Source of the DNA: Gordonia lacunae
GTDB taxonomy: Bacteria > Actinomycetota > Actinomycetes > Mycobacteriales > Mycobacteriaceae
Assembly (NCBI RefSeq): GCF_002149015.1
Contig: NZ_NGFO01000002.1
Coordinates: forward strand, 186,001 to 250,000
Direction of reading: 5' to 3'
DNA length: 64,000 nt
Below, piece after piece: positions 25,365 through 33,668 of this stretch. The notes under the pieces were generated by a model. That model was not told the DNA's origin and did no database searches. It saw only the letters and a program-made list of their open reading frames with translations. The first letter of the stretch is position 1, and each line of letters starts with the position of its first letter. A program made the position numbers and the translations under genes.

Positions 25365-26750
25365 CTACAGGTTGATCATGTGCCCGATCGCGCCGTGGAA
25401 CGTCTCCTGCAGCGCCTCCGACAGGGTCGGGTGGGTGTGCACGTTCCGAGCCAGTTCCTTGGCGGTGAGGTCCCACTTGTGGGCCAGCGTCATCTCGGGC
25501 AGCATCTCGGAGACGTTGTCGCCCACGAGGTGTCCGCCGAGGAGTTCATCGGTGTCGGCGTTCGTGACGAGCTTGACGAAGCCCGCGGTCTCGCCGAGTC
25601 CCTGCGCCTTGCCATTGGCCGAGAACGGGAAGGTCGTCGCCTTCACGTTGTATCCCTCGTCCTTGGCCTGTGCCTCGGTGAGTCCGAAGGACGCCACCTG
25701 GGGCTGGCAGAACGTGGCGCGCGGCATGAAGCGGTAGTCACCGAGAGTCATGGTCTCGGCCCCGGCGATGGTCTCGGCGGCGACCACACCTTGCGCCTCG
25801 GCCACATGGGCGAGTTGCAGTTTGGCGGTGACGTCGCCGATGGCGTAGATGCCGTCGACGTTGGTGCGCATGTAGTCGTCGATCGCGATGGCGCCACGAT
25901 CGGTGAGTTCCACACCGGTCTTCTCGAGGCCGAAGCCCTCGACGCGCGGGGCGAACCCGACCGACATGAGGACCTTGTCGACCGTCAGCTCGCCCTCGTT
26001 GTCCTTGGCGTCGGTGTAGGTGACGGTGACGTTGTCGCCGTTGTCGGTGACGGACTGGACCCTGGTGGAGGTCAGCAGCTTGATGCCGAGCTTCTTGTAC
26101 TCCTTGGCGAGCGCCTTGGACGAGTCGGCGTCCTCGTTGGGCAGGACGCGGTCGAGGAACTCGACGATGGTGACGTCGACGCCGTAGTTGGCGAGCACGT
26201 AGCCGAATTCCATGCCGATGGCGCCCGCGCCGACGATGACGATGGAGCCGGGCAGCTCACGGGTGAGGATCTGGGTCTCGTAGGTGACCACGTTCTCGGA
26301 CAGTTCGACGCCGGGGAGCAGCTTCACCGTCGACCCGGTGTCGATGATGACATCGTCGAAGGTGATCTCCCGGTCGCCGACCTTGATGGTCTTGGCGTCG
26401 GTGAACACCCCGTACCCGTCGATCTCGGTGATCTTGTTCTTCTTCATCAGGTAGTGGACGCCCTTGACGATGCCGTCCGACACCTTGCGGCTGCGGTCGA
26501 ACGCCGCGCCGAAGTCGAAGGACACGTCGCCACTCATGCCGAAGGTCTTGGCCTGGTGAGTGAAGATGTGCGCGAGTTCGGCGTTGCGCAACAATGCCTT
26601 GGACGGGATACATCCGACGTTCAGACACACACCGCCCCAGTACTTCTCCTCGATGACGGCGGTTTTCTTGCCCAGTTGAGCCGACCGGATCGCGGCTACG
26701 TACCCACCTGGACCTGCACCCAATACAACTGTTTGAAAGTGTTCAGCCAC
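25365..26750 (-). CDS. lpd: Dihydrolipoyl dehydrogenase
   Basis: A 461-residue FAD flavoprotein, the E3 component that reoxidises dihydrolipoamide in the pyruvate and 2-oxoglutarate dehydrogenase complexes. The FAD motif [12 protein letters not shown] is at 9-20, the redox disulphide at C42/C47 in [13 protein letters not shown], the NAD motif in [20 protein letters not shown], and the catalytic His-Glu pair in HTHPTLSEA near the C-terminus. It is equivalent to LpdC (Rv0462), which in mycobacteria also serves peroxynitrite reductase and branched-chain complexes. The GTG at 26750 begins right at the FAD strand. It is divergent from the TetR gene, with an operator between them. Confidence 0.95.
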   Translation of the reverse strand: MAEHFQTVVLGAGPGGYVAAIRSAQLGKKTAVIEEKYWGGVCLNVGCIPSKALLRNAELAHIFTHQAKTFGMSGDVSFDFGAAFDRSRKVSDGIVKGVHYLMKKNKITEIDGYGVFTDAKTIKVGDREITFDDVIIDTGSTVKLLPGVELSENVVTYETQILTRELPGSIVIVGAGAIGMEFGYVLANYGVDVTIVEFLDRVLPNEDADSSKALAKEYKKLGIKLLTSTRVQSVTDNGDNVTVTYTDAKDNEGELTVDKVLMSVGFAPRVEGFGLEKTGVELTDRGAIAIDDYMRTNVDGIYAIGDVTAKLQLAHVAEAQGVVAAETIAGAETMTLGDYRFMPRATFCQPQVASFGLTEAQAKDEGYNVKATTFPFSANGKAQGLGETAGFVKLVTNADTDELLGGHLVGDNVSEMLPEMTLAHKWDLTAKELARNVHTHPTLSEALQETFHGAIGHMINL

Positions 26751-26821
26751 GACAGCCAGCCTACGTCGCGTCCGACCGTCGCCGCAGAGTGTCCCACTAC
26801 TCGCCGGTAGCAATCCCCCGC

Positions 26822-26840
26822 TTTCAATCATTGATTGAAA
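26822..26840. promoter_or_regulatory. TetR-type operator, 19-base perfect palindrome
   Basis: TTTCAATCATTGATTGAAA: 9-base perfect arms around one base, in the gap between lpd and the divergent TetR gene, 30 bases before the TetR GTG. The length and symmetry are typical of a TetR-dimer operator. It probably autoregulates the TetR-OYE operon and could affect lpd. Confidence 0.75.
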
Positions 26841-26869
26841 CACTGACTGAACTGTGCTTTGCTGCTCGT

Positions 26870-27475
26870 GTGACCCAGACCACCCGCGATGGACGGGGTG
26901 CCGGGCGTCGCGGTTCGACGCCGATGCCCACCCGCGACGCCCTGCTGACCGTCGCCGAACGTCTCTTCCTCGCCGACGGATACGACAAGGTGTCCGTCCG
27001 GGCGATCTGCGCGGCCGCCGATGCCAACACGGCGGCAGTGCACTACCACTTCGGCACCAAGGACGACCTCACCATCGCGCTGCTGCAGTCCCGGCTCGGT
27101 CCGCTGTGGGCCGACCCGCTCGCCTCCCTCGATCCGGCCGTCACGCCGATCGCACAGGTCGTCGACGTGGTGGTCAGCCCCTTCGTCGACCTGCAGGCCG
27201 ACCCGACCGGACACCTGCACCTCCGCCTGCTCGCCCGGTTCGTGTTCGCCCATCCCACCGCGAGCTGGACGTCGCACTGGTTCGATCTCGACCCGTTCGC
27301 CGACATGCTCGCCGAGGCGGTCCCCGGCCTGACCGCGAGCGAGGCGCGCCGGCGCTGGGCCCTCGGTTTCCAGCTCATCCTCCTGCGGTTCGGCGGCACC
27401 GAGACGTTGAGCACCGCCGCGGTGACGGCGTTGATCGGGTTCGTCACCGCCGGATTGACCGCACCCGCCACATAG
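26870..27475 (+). CDS. TetR-family transcriptional regulator
   Basis: A 201-residue TetR regulator. The helix-turn-helix is at about 27-65 ([20 protein letters not shown] then [19 protein letters not shown]), with a C-terminal ligand domain ([12 protein letters not shown] to [11 protein letters not shown]). The GTG at 26870 is chosen because upstream codons run through the palindromic operator. It lies 6 bases before the NADH:flavin oxidoreductase gene, suggesting one operon in which the enzyme's substrate or product is the effector. Confidence 0.85.
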   Translation: MTQTTRDGRGAGRRGSTPMPTRDALLTVAERLFLADGYDKVSVRAICAAADANTAAVHYHFGTKDDLTIALLQSRLGPLWADPLASLDPAVTPIAQVVDVVVSPFVDLQADPTGHLHLRLLARFVFAHPTASWTSHWFDLDPFADMLAEAVPGLTASEARRRWALGFQLILLRFGGTETLSTAAVTALIGFVTAGLTAPAT

Positions 27476-27481
27476 ACACGA

Positions 27482-28756
27482 GTGAGAGGACCCGTCGTGG
27501 ACAGCCCCACCACCGGACCGTTCAGCCCCGCCCGGCTGGGACCGCTTCATCTGCGGAACCGGCTGATCAAGTGCGCCACCTTCGAGGGGATGACGCCCGA
27601 CGCCCTGGTGACCGACGAGCTCATCGAGTTCCATCGCGAGGTCGCGGCCGGTGGCGTCGCCATGAGCACCGTCGCCTACTGTGCGATCTCACCCGAGGGC
27701 CGCACCGACCGCCACCAGATCTGGATGCGCCCGGAGGCGGTTCCCGGGTTGCAGCGACTCACCGACGCCATCCACGCCGAGGGGGCGCTCGCCGCGGCCC
27801 AGCTGGGGCACGCGGGCGCGGTGGCGAACTCGGCGTCGAACCGGGCATCCTCCCTCGGACCGTCACGGATACCCGCGCCGATGGGGATGTCGGTGACCCG
27901 CGCGATCAGCATCGACGACATCGCCGGCCTGCGGACCACGTTCCGTCGGGCCGCTCGCCTCGCGGTGGACTCCGGCTTCGACGGGCTCGAGATCCACTGC
28001 GGGCACAACTATCTCATCTCCAGCTTCCTGTCCCCGCTGTTGAACCGGCGTCGAGACGCCTACGGCGGGAGCCTCGTCAACCGCGCACGCATCGCGCGCG
28101 AGGTGGTCGAGAGCGTGCGCGAGGAGGTCGGTGACGAGGCGGCGATCTGGGTCAAACTGAACACCTTCGACGGCGTCGGCCGGGTCGACCTCGAACGCTC
28201 GCCCGCGGCGCGGGCGCGCGGCCGGGCGCGGTTGAGTGGCTTCAACGTCGACGAGGCGTGCCAGGTGGCACAGCTGCTGGAGTCCGACGGCCACCTCGAC
28301 GCCATCGAACCCACCGCGGGGAGTTCCCTTCTCAACCCGATGTACCTGTTCCACGGCGAGGCGCCGCGCAAGGAGTTCGCCGACGCCTTCTCCGGTGCGA
28401 TGAAGTACGGCCTCAAGGCCTTCGCCCCGATCTTCCTGAAGCACTACCGCTATCACGACGCCTACCTGCTGCCCCTGGCGCGCGAGCTCCGCAAGGCCGT
28501 CGACCTGCCGCTCATCCTCCTGGGCGGTGTCACCGACCGGGCGTCGATGGACCTCGCTCTCGCCGAGGGCTTCGACTTCATGGCCATGGGCCGCGCTCTG
28601 CTGCGTGAGCCCGACCTTCCACTGCGTCTGGCCGCCGACCCCTCGACGGCGTCGAAGTGCGTCCACTGCAACCTCTGCATGCCGACGATCTACTCGCACA
28701 CCCGATGCCCGATCCGGGCGGGCGAAGTCCCCGACCCGGTGACTGCCGTTCACTAG
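27482..28756 (+). CDS. NADH:flavin oxidoreductase (old yellow enzyme family)
   Basis: A 424-residue FMN enzyme with a TIM barrel. The start SPTTGPFSPARLGPLHLRNR gives the FMN-binding first strand, and the substrate-binding pair is in GLEIHCGHNYLISSF, followed by NRRRDAYGGSL. GVTDRASMDLALAEGFDFMA is the phosphate-binding end of the barrel. The C-terminus has a CVHCNLC motif followed after 12 residues by a fourth cysteine (TRCP), a 4Fe-4S ligand set like the 2,4-dienoyl-CoA reductase group but without the extra FAD/NAD domains. It therefore probably needs a partner for electrons. Substrates are likely enones or an aromatic degradation product; unknown. Confidence 0.85.
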   Translation: MRGPVVDSPTTGPFSPARLGPLHLRNRLIKCATFEGMTPDALVTDELIEFHREVAAGGVAMSTVAYCAISPEGRTDRHQIWMRPEAVPGLQRLTDAIHAEGALAAAQLGHAGAVANSASNRASSLGPSRIPAPMGMSVTRAISIDDIAGLRTTFRRAARLAVDSGFDGLEIHCGHNYLISSFLSPLLNRRRDAYGGSLVNRARIAREVVESVREEVGDEAAIWVKLNTFDGVGRVDLERSPAARARGRARLSGFNVDEACQVAQLLESDGHLDAIEPTAGSSLLNPMYLFHGEAPRKEFADAFSGAMKYGLKAFAPIFLKHYRYHDAYLLPLARELRKAVDLPLILLGGVTDRASMDLALAEGFDFMAMGRALLREPDLPLRLAADPSTASKCVHCNLCMPTIYSHTRCPIRAGEVPDPVTAVH

Positions 28757-28760
28757 GATC

Positions 28761-29255
28761 ATGCGCATGCCTCCCCGCCGCCGCAAGGACACCCCGCCGC
28801 CGGCGACCGGCGCCTCGGAGAAGGAGGTGCTGGTCGGTTTCCTCGACTATCTGCGCACGTCGGCGGTGGCCAAACTCGACGGCGTCGCCGAGGACGACGC
28901 CCGTGCGGCCGCGGTTCCGTCGGGCACCAGCCTGCTCGGCCTCGTCCGACACCTGACCTTCGTGGAACGGTTCTTCTTCCTGGGCGAGGATGCCGACGAC
29001 TGGCAGTCGACGTTCACCTGCCCGGACACCGACACCGTGGCATCGGTCCAGGACGCCTACCGCCGTGCGGTGTCCGAGGCCGGCACGGTCATCGAGTCCT
29101 ACACCGATCTGGCCGACCCGGCGCCGAGAGCGAGCGGACGACGCTCCTCACCTTCCATGCGGTGGGCGCTGACCCACCTGATCGAGGAGACCGCACGGCA
29201 CGCGGGTCATCTCGACATCATCCGCGAGGGCCTCGACGGCAAGACCGGCCGCTGA
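28761..29255 (+). CDS. DinB-superfamily protein (DUF664)
   Basis: A 164-residue four-helix-bundle protein. Metal-binding histidines are in GLVRHLTFVERF (about 62-73) and the C-terminal HLIEETARHAGHLDIIRE (about 136-153), the family triad. Actinobacterial members include mycothiol-dependent S-transferases and maleylpyruvate isomerase relatives, so thiol transfer is plausible but unproven. The start is the ATG at 28761 (or the ATG at 28767). The N-terminal PPRRRKDTPPP is a short basic tail. Confidence 0.8.
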   Translation: MRMPPRRRKDTPPPATGASEKEVLVGFLDYLRTSAVAKLDGVAEDDARAAAVPSGTSLLGLVRHLTFVERFFFLGEDADDWQSTFTCPDTDTVASVQDAYRRAVSEAGTVIESYTDLADPAPRASGRRSSPSMRWALTHLIEETARHAGHLDIIREGLDGKTGR

Positions 29256-29258
29256 GCG

Positions 29259-30911
29259 TCACCGCCGGATGAACTCGCCGTTGCTCTCCTCGTCGTCGTA
29301 GTACTCGATCGTCATCCGCGGCCCGTCGAATCTCACCTGTGAGATCGAGCCCGGCTCGGCGTTCTCGTTGAGCAGGGTGAAGGTGAAGGTGTTGCCGTCC
29401 CGATGGGCGAGCTCGTGTGTGCGCACCCCGCCCGGACCCATCTCCAGGACGAGTTTCCCGTCGCGCTCGACGACCTCGGCGGGTCCGTACACGGGATTGG
29501 CGTAGGTGCCCACATACGACGGCAACGGCTGCGGCGGAGCGGGATTCGACGGCGGTTCCTTGCCGACGAGTTCCCCCTCCGGCACGCTCAGCGGCGCATA
29601 GGCCTTGGCGTAGAGGTCGCGCCAGTCATTGCGGATCTCACCGAACTGCACGAGGTCCATGAACTCGGCGGCGATCGCGTCCACCGCACCGAGGGGCGCG
29701 GCGTTGGAGAGCACGACGATGGCGGTGTCGCCGGACGGCAGGATCGAGAAGACCGTTCCGGCGCCCGAGGCGAAGGCGCCGGCGTGGTTGAACTGTGTCC
29801 GCGCGTCCTCGGTGACCCCGACGTTGAAGCCGTAGCCGTACGATCCGGCGCGCGAGTCGGGTGTCTGGGGCGGGTTGGACACGATCTGCGGGGAGACCGC
29901 CGGGAGCAGGGCGTCGGGAGCCACGACCTCCTGGCCGTTGTGCTTGCCTTGGGCCAGCACCATCTTCAGCCAGATCGCCATGTCGTTCACGGTCGAACTC
30001 ACGCCGCCCGCCGGTGACTGGGCGTCGGGTTCACGCGGGATCGGGGTCTTGACCCACTTGTCGTCTTCCTTGATGTGCCCGACCGCGCGGTCCGCCCGGC
30101 GCTCGAAGTCGACGAATCGCGAGCTGGTGCTGGTCATGCCCAGCGGACCGTAGACGAGGTCCTGGGACAGCGTCGCCCAGTCCGTCCCGGCTTTCACCGC
30201 CACCGCCTCGCCACCGGCAGTGACCCCGAAGTTGGTGTAGGCGTAGCTGATCCGGAACGGATCGAGGGGCATGAAGCGCATCCGCTGCAGGATCTCGTCG
30301 CGCGAGTAGCCCATGTCCTCGAGTTTGTCGCCTGCATGGTCCGGGAGGCCGGACCGGTGGGAGTACATGTCGCCGACCGTGACCGTGCGGGTGACGTACG
30401 GTTCGGCGAGCGCGAACCAGGGCAGTGCTTCCACGATCGGCATCTCCCAGGCGACCGTCTTGTCGGTGACGGCGGCCGCGACCACCGTCGATCCGACCGA
30501 CTTCGACACCGACGCGAGCTGGAAGACGGTGTCCGCGTCGACCGCGTCACCGGTGGTGATGTCCTTGACGCCGAACCCCTTGGCGTACTTCGTCTCCCCT
30601 CCCGACACCACCGCCACGGCCACCCCCGGGATCTTCGTCGACTCCATCATCGAGTTGACGAGGTCGTCGAGCTGACCGACCGCCTTGTCGACGGCGTCGG
30701 ACGGCAGCGGTTCGGCGGCGACGGAATTCGGATTGGCCGGCGCGGACCCCGACGGCGGAGCGCCGGTCCCCGACGACCCGCTGTCGCAGGCGGCGACGAG
30801 TGCGATCACCGCGACCGCGGAGCAGGCGGCCGTCGAGAGACGACCCCATCTCGACGCCCGGGGCGAATCCTGGCCGGGACCGCGGACGGGAACGGAATGG
30901 GCAGTGGCCAT
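29259..30911 (-). CDS. Beta-lactamase-related serine hydrolase lipoprotein
   Basis: A 550-residue exported lipoprotein of the class C beta-lactamase/serine hydrolase family. The lipobox VAAC puts the lipidated cysteine at residue 42, followed by a Gly/Ser/Pro-rich linker. The catalytic SxxK is S134-V-S-K137, the YxN motif is Y225-T-N227, and the third motif is degenerate (FNHAGAF instead of KTG), as in esterase- or peptidase-like members. The last 110 residues form a separate beta-rich domain (PSYVGTYANPVYGPAEVVER to GEFIRR) typical of DUF3471-like ends. It probably hydrolyses an ester or D-amino peptide at the cell surface. Its stop nearly abuts that of the convergent DinB gene. Confidence 0.85.
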   Translation of the reverse strand: MATAHSVPVRGPGQDSPRASRWGRLSTAACSAVAVIALVAACDSGSSGTGAPPSGSAPANPNSVAAEPLPSDAVDKAVGQLDDLVNSMMESTKIPGVAVAVVSGGETKYAKGFGVKDITTGDAVDADTVFQLASVSKSVGSTVVAAAVTDKTVAWEMPIVEALPWFALAEPYVTRTVTVGDMYSHRSGLPDHAGDKLEDMGYSRDEILQRMRFMPLDPFRISYAYTNFGVTAGGEAVAVKAGTDWATLSQDLVYGPLGMTSTSSRFVDFERRADRAVGHIKEDDKWVKTPIPREPDAQSPAGGVSSTVNDMAIWLKMVLAQGKHNGQEVVAPDALLPAVSPQIVSNPPQTPDSRAGSYGYGFNVGVTEDARTQFNHAGAFASGAGTVFSILPSGDTAIVVLSNAAPLGAVDAIAAEFMDLVQFGEIRNDWRDLYAKAYAPLSVPEGELVGKEPPSNPAPPQPLPSYVGTYANPVYGPAEVVERDGKLVLEMGPGGVRTHELAHRDGNTFTFTLLNENAEPGSISQVRFDGPRMTIEYYDDEESNGEFIRR

Positions 30912-31045
30912 GGGGGTCTCCTCGACGTCGCTGCGTCACGATACCCCGGCGAACAGGCCCCGAGGAGGCGTTTTGCCTGGGTCGGTGCCCCGAGGTCCAC
31001 ACGCTCGGAATCGGCCGGCCCGGACGCCCGCGTAGGTTGGACGCC

Positions 31046-33103
31046 ATGACCGAGCACGGCGACGAGCGCACCGCGTCCACCGACACCGATCCGTACCTGT
31101 GGCTCGAAGAGGTCACCGGCGACGAGGCGCTGTCGTGGGTGCGCGCACACAACGAGCCCACGGTGGCGGCGCTGACCTCGTCGGAACGATTCCGCGAGCT
31201 GGAGGCCGCGACGCTGGCGGCCCTCGACACCGACGATCGCATCCCCTACGCACGGCGGCGTGGGGAGTATCTCTACAACTTCTGGCGCGACGCGACCAAC
31301 CCGCGCGGACTCTGGCGTCGCACGACGTACGACTCCTATGTCACCGACTCCCCGGACTGGGATGTCCTCATCGACGTCGATCGACTGGCTGCAGACGAAG
31401 ACGAGAACTGGGTGTGGGCCGGCGCCACCGTGCTGCGCCCCGAGTACGAGCGCGCGCTGATCTCCCTCTCGCGAGGCGGCGCCGACGCCTCCGTGGTCCG
31501 CGAGTTCGACATCCCGTCGCGCAGCTGGGTGGCCGACGGATTCGTGCTGCCGGAGAACAAGTCCGACGTCGGCTGGATCGACCGCGACACCGTTTACGTC
31601 GGAACGGATTTCGGAGTGCAGCCGGACGGGCACGGCTCGTTGACCGACTCCGGTTATCCCCGCGTCGTCAAGCGATGGACACGCGGTACGCCGCTGTCGG
31701 ACGCGGTGACGGTCTTCACCGGCGAGACCGGCGACGTGTCGGTGCGCGCGAGCTACGACAGCACTCCGGGATTCGAGCGCCACTTCGTCGGACGCGCCAC
31801 GGACTTCTTCAACTCACTCGACTACGAACTACGCGACGGCACTCCCGAGTTGCTCGACGTCCCCACCGACGCCCACGCCGGGGTGCGGATGAACTGGCTG
31901 CTGGTGCTGTCGCGGTCGGAGTGGGAGGTCGACGGCACCACCCACGCACCGGGCACGCTGCTGGCCTTCGACTACGAGTCCTACCGGTCGGGCGATCGGG
32001 ACGCGACCGTGCTGTTCGCACCCGACGCGCACACGAGTCTCGTCGACTACGCCTATACGCGGTCGCATCTCATCATCGTCAAGCTCCACGACGTGCACAC
32101 CAGGGTCGAGGTCCGCGAACTCGGGACGTGGCAGGTCGTCGACATGCCGGGCCTACCCGACCTGGCCACCGTCTCCGTGCTCGACACCGACGCCGACGAG
32201 AGCGACGAGGTGTTCTGGTCGGCGACGTCGTTCACCGATCCGCCGAGTCTGCTGCACGGCGACAGCGGCCACGCGCCCGAGGTGATCAAGCGCAGTCCGG
32301 CATTCTTCGACGCCGACTCGGTGACCGCGGAACAGCACTTCGCGACCTCCGACGACGGAACGCAGGTCCCGTATTTCGTCGTGCGGCGCCGCGACGTGTC
32401 CCACGGTCCGACCCTCCTGTACGGCTACGGCGGGTTCGAGAACGCGCTCACCCCGAGCTACCTCGCCATCGCCGGCCAGAGCTGGATCGAGCGTGGCGGG
32501 ATCTACGTCATCGCCAACATCCGCGGCGGCGGCGAGTACGGACCGTCGTGGCACACCCAGGCCCAGAAGGCGGGGCGGCACAAGGTCTACGAGGATTTCG
32601 CCGCGGTGGCACGTGCCCTCGTCGACACCGGCCTGACGACACCGGCGCAGCTGGGCGCGCAGGGCGGTTCCAACGGCGGGTTGCTCATGGGCGTGATGCT
32701 GACCCGGTATCCCGACTTGTTCGGCGCGCTGGTGTGCCAGGTGCCGCTCATCGACATGAAGCGCTATCACCTCCTGCTGGCCGGGGCGTCGTGGATGGCC
32801 GAGTACGGCGATCCCGACGACCCCGAGCAGTGGGAGTTCATGAAGCCGTTCTCGCCGTATCAGAACGTCGACGCCGAAACGACCTACCCGCCGATCCTGG
32901 TGACCACCTCGACCCGCGACGACCGGGTCCACCCCGGCCATGCGCGCAAACTCGTTGCACGCCTGGAGGAAACCGGTCACGACGTGCAGTACTACGAGAA
33001 CATCGAGGGTGGCCACGGCGGCGCGGCGGACAACAAGCAGGCCGCGTTCAAGTCGGCGCTCGCCTACGAGTTTCTCTGGCGGACACTGTCTCCCGAGTCC
33101 TGA
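31046..33103 (+). CDS. Prolyl oligopeptidase family serine peptidase (S9A)
   Basis: A 685-residue S9A-type peptidase. Residues 1-400 form a beta-propeller cap and the C-terminal 280 an alpha/beta-hydrolase domain. The catalytic serine is in QGGSNGGLLMGV (about residue 545), the aspartate in STRDDRVHPGHARK and the histidine in IEGGHGGAADN. No signal peptide is present, so it is probably cytosolic and acts on short peptides after proline. The start is the ATG at 31046 (TEHGDERTAS), which begins just before the family phrase DPYLWLEEVTGDEALSWVRA. Its last 40 bases overlap the end of the convergent GrpE-like gene. Confidence 0.92.
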   Translation: MTEHGDERTASTDTDPYLWLEEVTGDEALSWVRAHNEPTVAALTSSERFRELEAATLAALDTDDRIPYARRRGEYLYNFWRDATNPRGLWRRTTYDSYVTDSPDWDVLIDVDRLAADEDENWVWAGATVLRPEYERALISLSRGGADASVVREFDIPSRSWVADGFVLPENKSDVGWIDRDTVYVGTDFGVQPDGHGSLTDSGYPRVVKRWTRGTPLSDAVTVFTGETGDVSVRASYDSTPGFERHFVGRATDFFNSLDYELRDGTPELLDVPTDAHAGVRMNWLLVLSRSEWEVDGTTHAPGTLLAFDYESYRSGDRDATVLFAPDAHTSLVDYAYTRSHLIIVKLHDVHTRVEVRELGTWQVVDMPGLPDLATVSVLDTDADESDEVFWSATSFTDPPSLLHGDSGHAPEVIKRSPAFFDADSVTAEQHFATSDDGTQVPYFVVRRRDVSHGPTLLYGYGGFENALTPSYLAIAGQSWIERGGIYVIANIRGGGEYGPSWHTQAQKAGRHKVYEDFAAVARALVDTGLTTPAQLGAQGGSNGGLLMGVMLTRYPDLFGALVCQVPLIDMKRYHLLLAGASWMAEYGDPDDPEQWEFMKPFSPYQNVDAETTYPPILVTTSTRDDRVHPGHARKLVARLEETGHDVQYYENIEGGHGGAADNKQAAFKSALAYEFLWRTLSPES

Positions 33104-33591
33104 GCGGACTGGAAGACCACCACGGCCGCGGGACGGACCGAACGCTCCCCGACGACGAGCCCGGGACGGAGCAGCTCGGCGACCGTGCGGTCCGCCGCGG
33201 TGTCGGTCGCCGCTCGGACATCGACCGCTTCCATGGTGCGGGCATCGAAGCCGGCACCGGGGAGTGGGGCGACGACCGCACCGCCGCGGCCGACGATGAG
33301 CCGTTCCAGTCCGGCGCGCAACAGCTCGAACGCGGGCCGATCGGCCTCCGACGCGGAGGCCGCACACGTCGCCGCATCGGTGTGGAGCGCGAACAGGTCG
33401 ACCAGAAGCGGAACGTCGGCCGCAGCGGACCCGGCCGGTCGCTCGGCCCCGTCGACGAGGCGTTCGATCGTGCGGGTCTGCCGCGCCACCACCACTGCGA
33501 GATCGGACACCTGCTCCCGCAACTGCTCGAACCCATCGGTGCGGTCGGGTGCAGCGGTGCGGTCGGGTGCAGCGCCCTCCGGAGACGTCAT
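33064..33591 (-). CDS. GrpE-like nucleotide-exchange factor candidate
   Basis: A 175-residue protein with a predicted N-terminal coiled coil (about 18-50: QLREQVSDLAVVVARQTRTI) and a C-terminal portion that lines up with GrpE: GFDARTMEAVDVRAATD resembles the GrpE phrase FDPxxHEAV, and RPGLVVGERSVRPAAVVVF resembles GYxLxDRVLRPAxVVVA. It is divergent, by a 77-base promoter gap, from an Hsp70-like gene. GrpE-type proteins release ADP from Hsp70, so this probably serves that neighbour rather than the housekeeping DnaK. Similarity was seen by eye and the family call is inference. The ATG at 33591 is one of several possible starts. Confidence 0.6.
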   Translation of the reverse strand: MTSPEGAAPDRTAAPDRTDGFEQLREQVSDLAVVVARQTRTIERLVDGAERPAGSAAADVPLLVDLFALHTDAATCAASASEADRPAFELLRAGLERLIVGRGGAVVAPLPGAGFDARTMEAVDVRAATDTAADRTVAELLRPGLVVGERSVRPAAVVVFQSAQDSGDSVRQRNS

Positions 33592-33668
33592 TCCGCCAGC
33601 GTAATCAACACCCACCCACTCCTCGGCCGACACCGGCGAGACCGTCTGCGCTGCTAGCATCCCCGATC
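33592..33668. promoter_or_regulatory. Divergent promoter of the Hsp70/GrpE-like pair
   Basis: A 77-base gap holding both promoters. A TAGCAT hexamer (33655-33660) fits a TANNNT -10 element. It lies only 9 bases before the GTG of the Hsp70-like gene, with no ribosome-binding site, so this transcript is probably leaderless. Confidence 0.45.
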
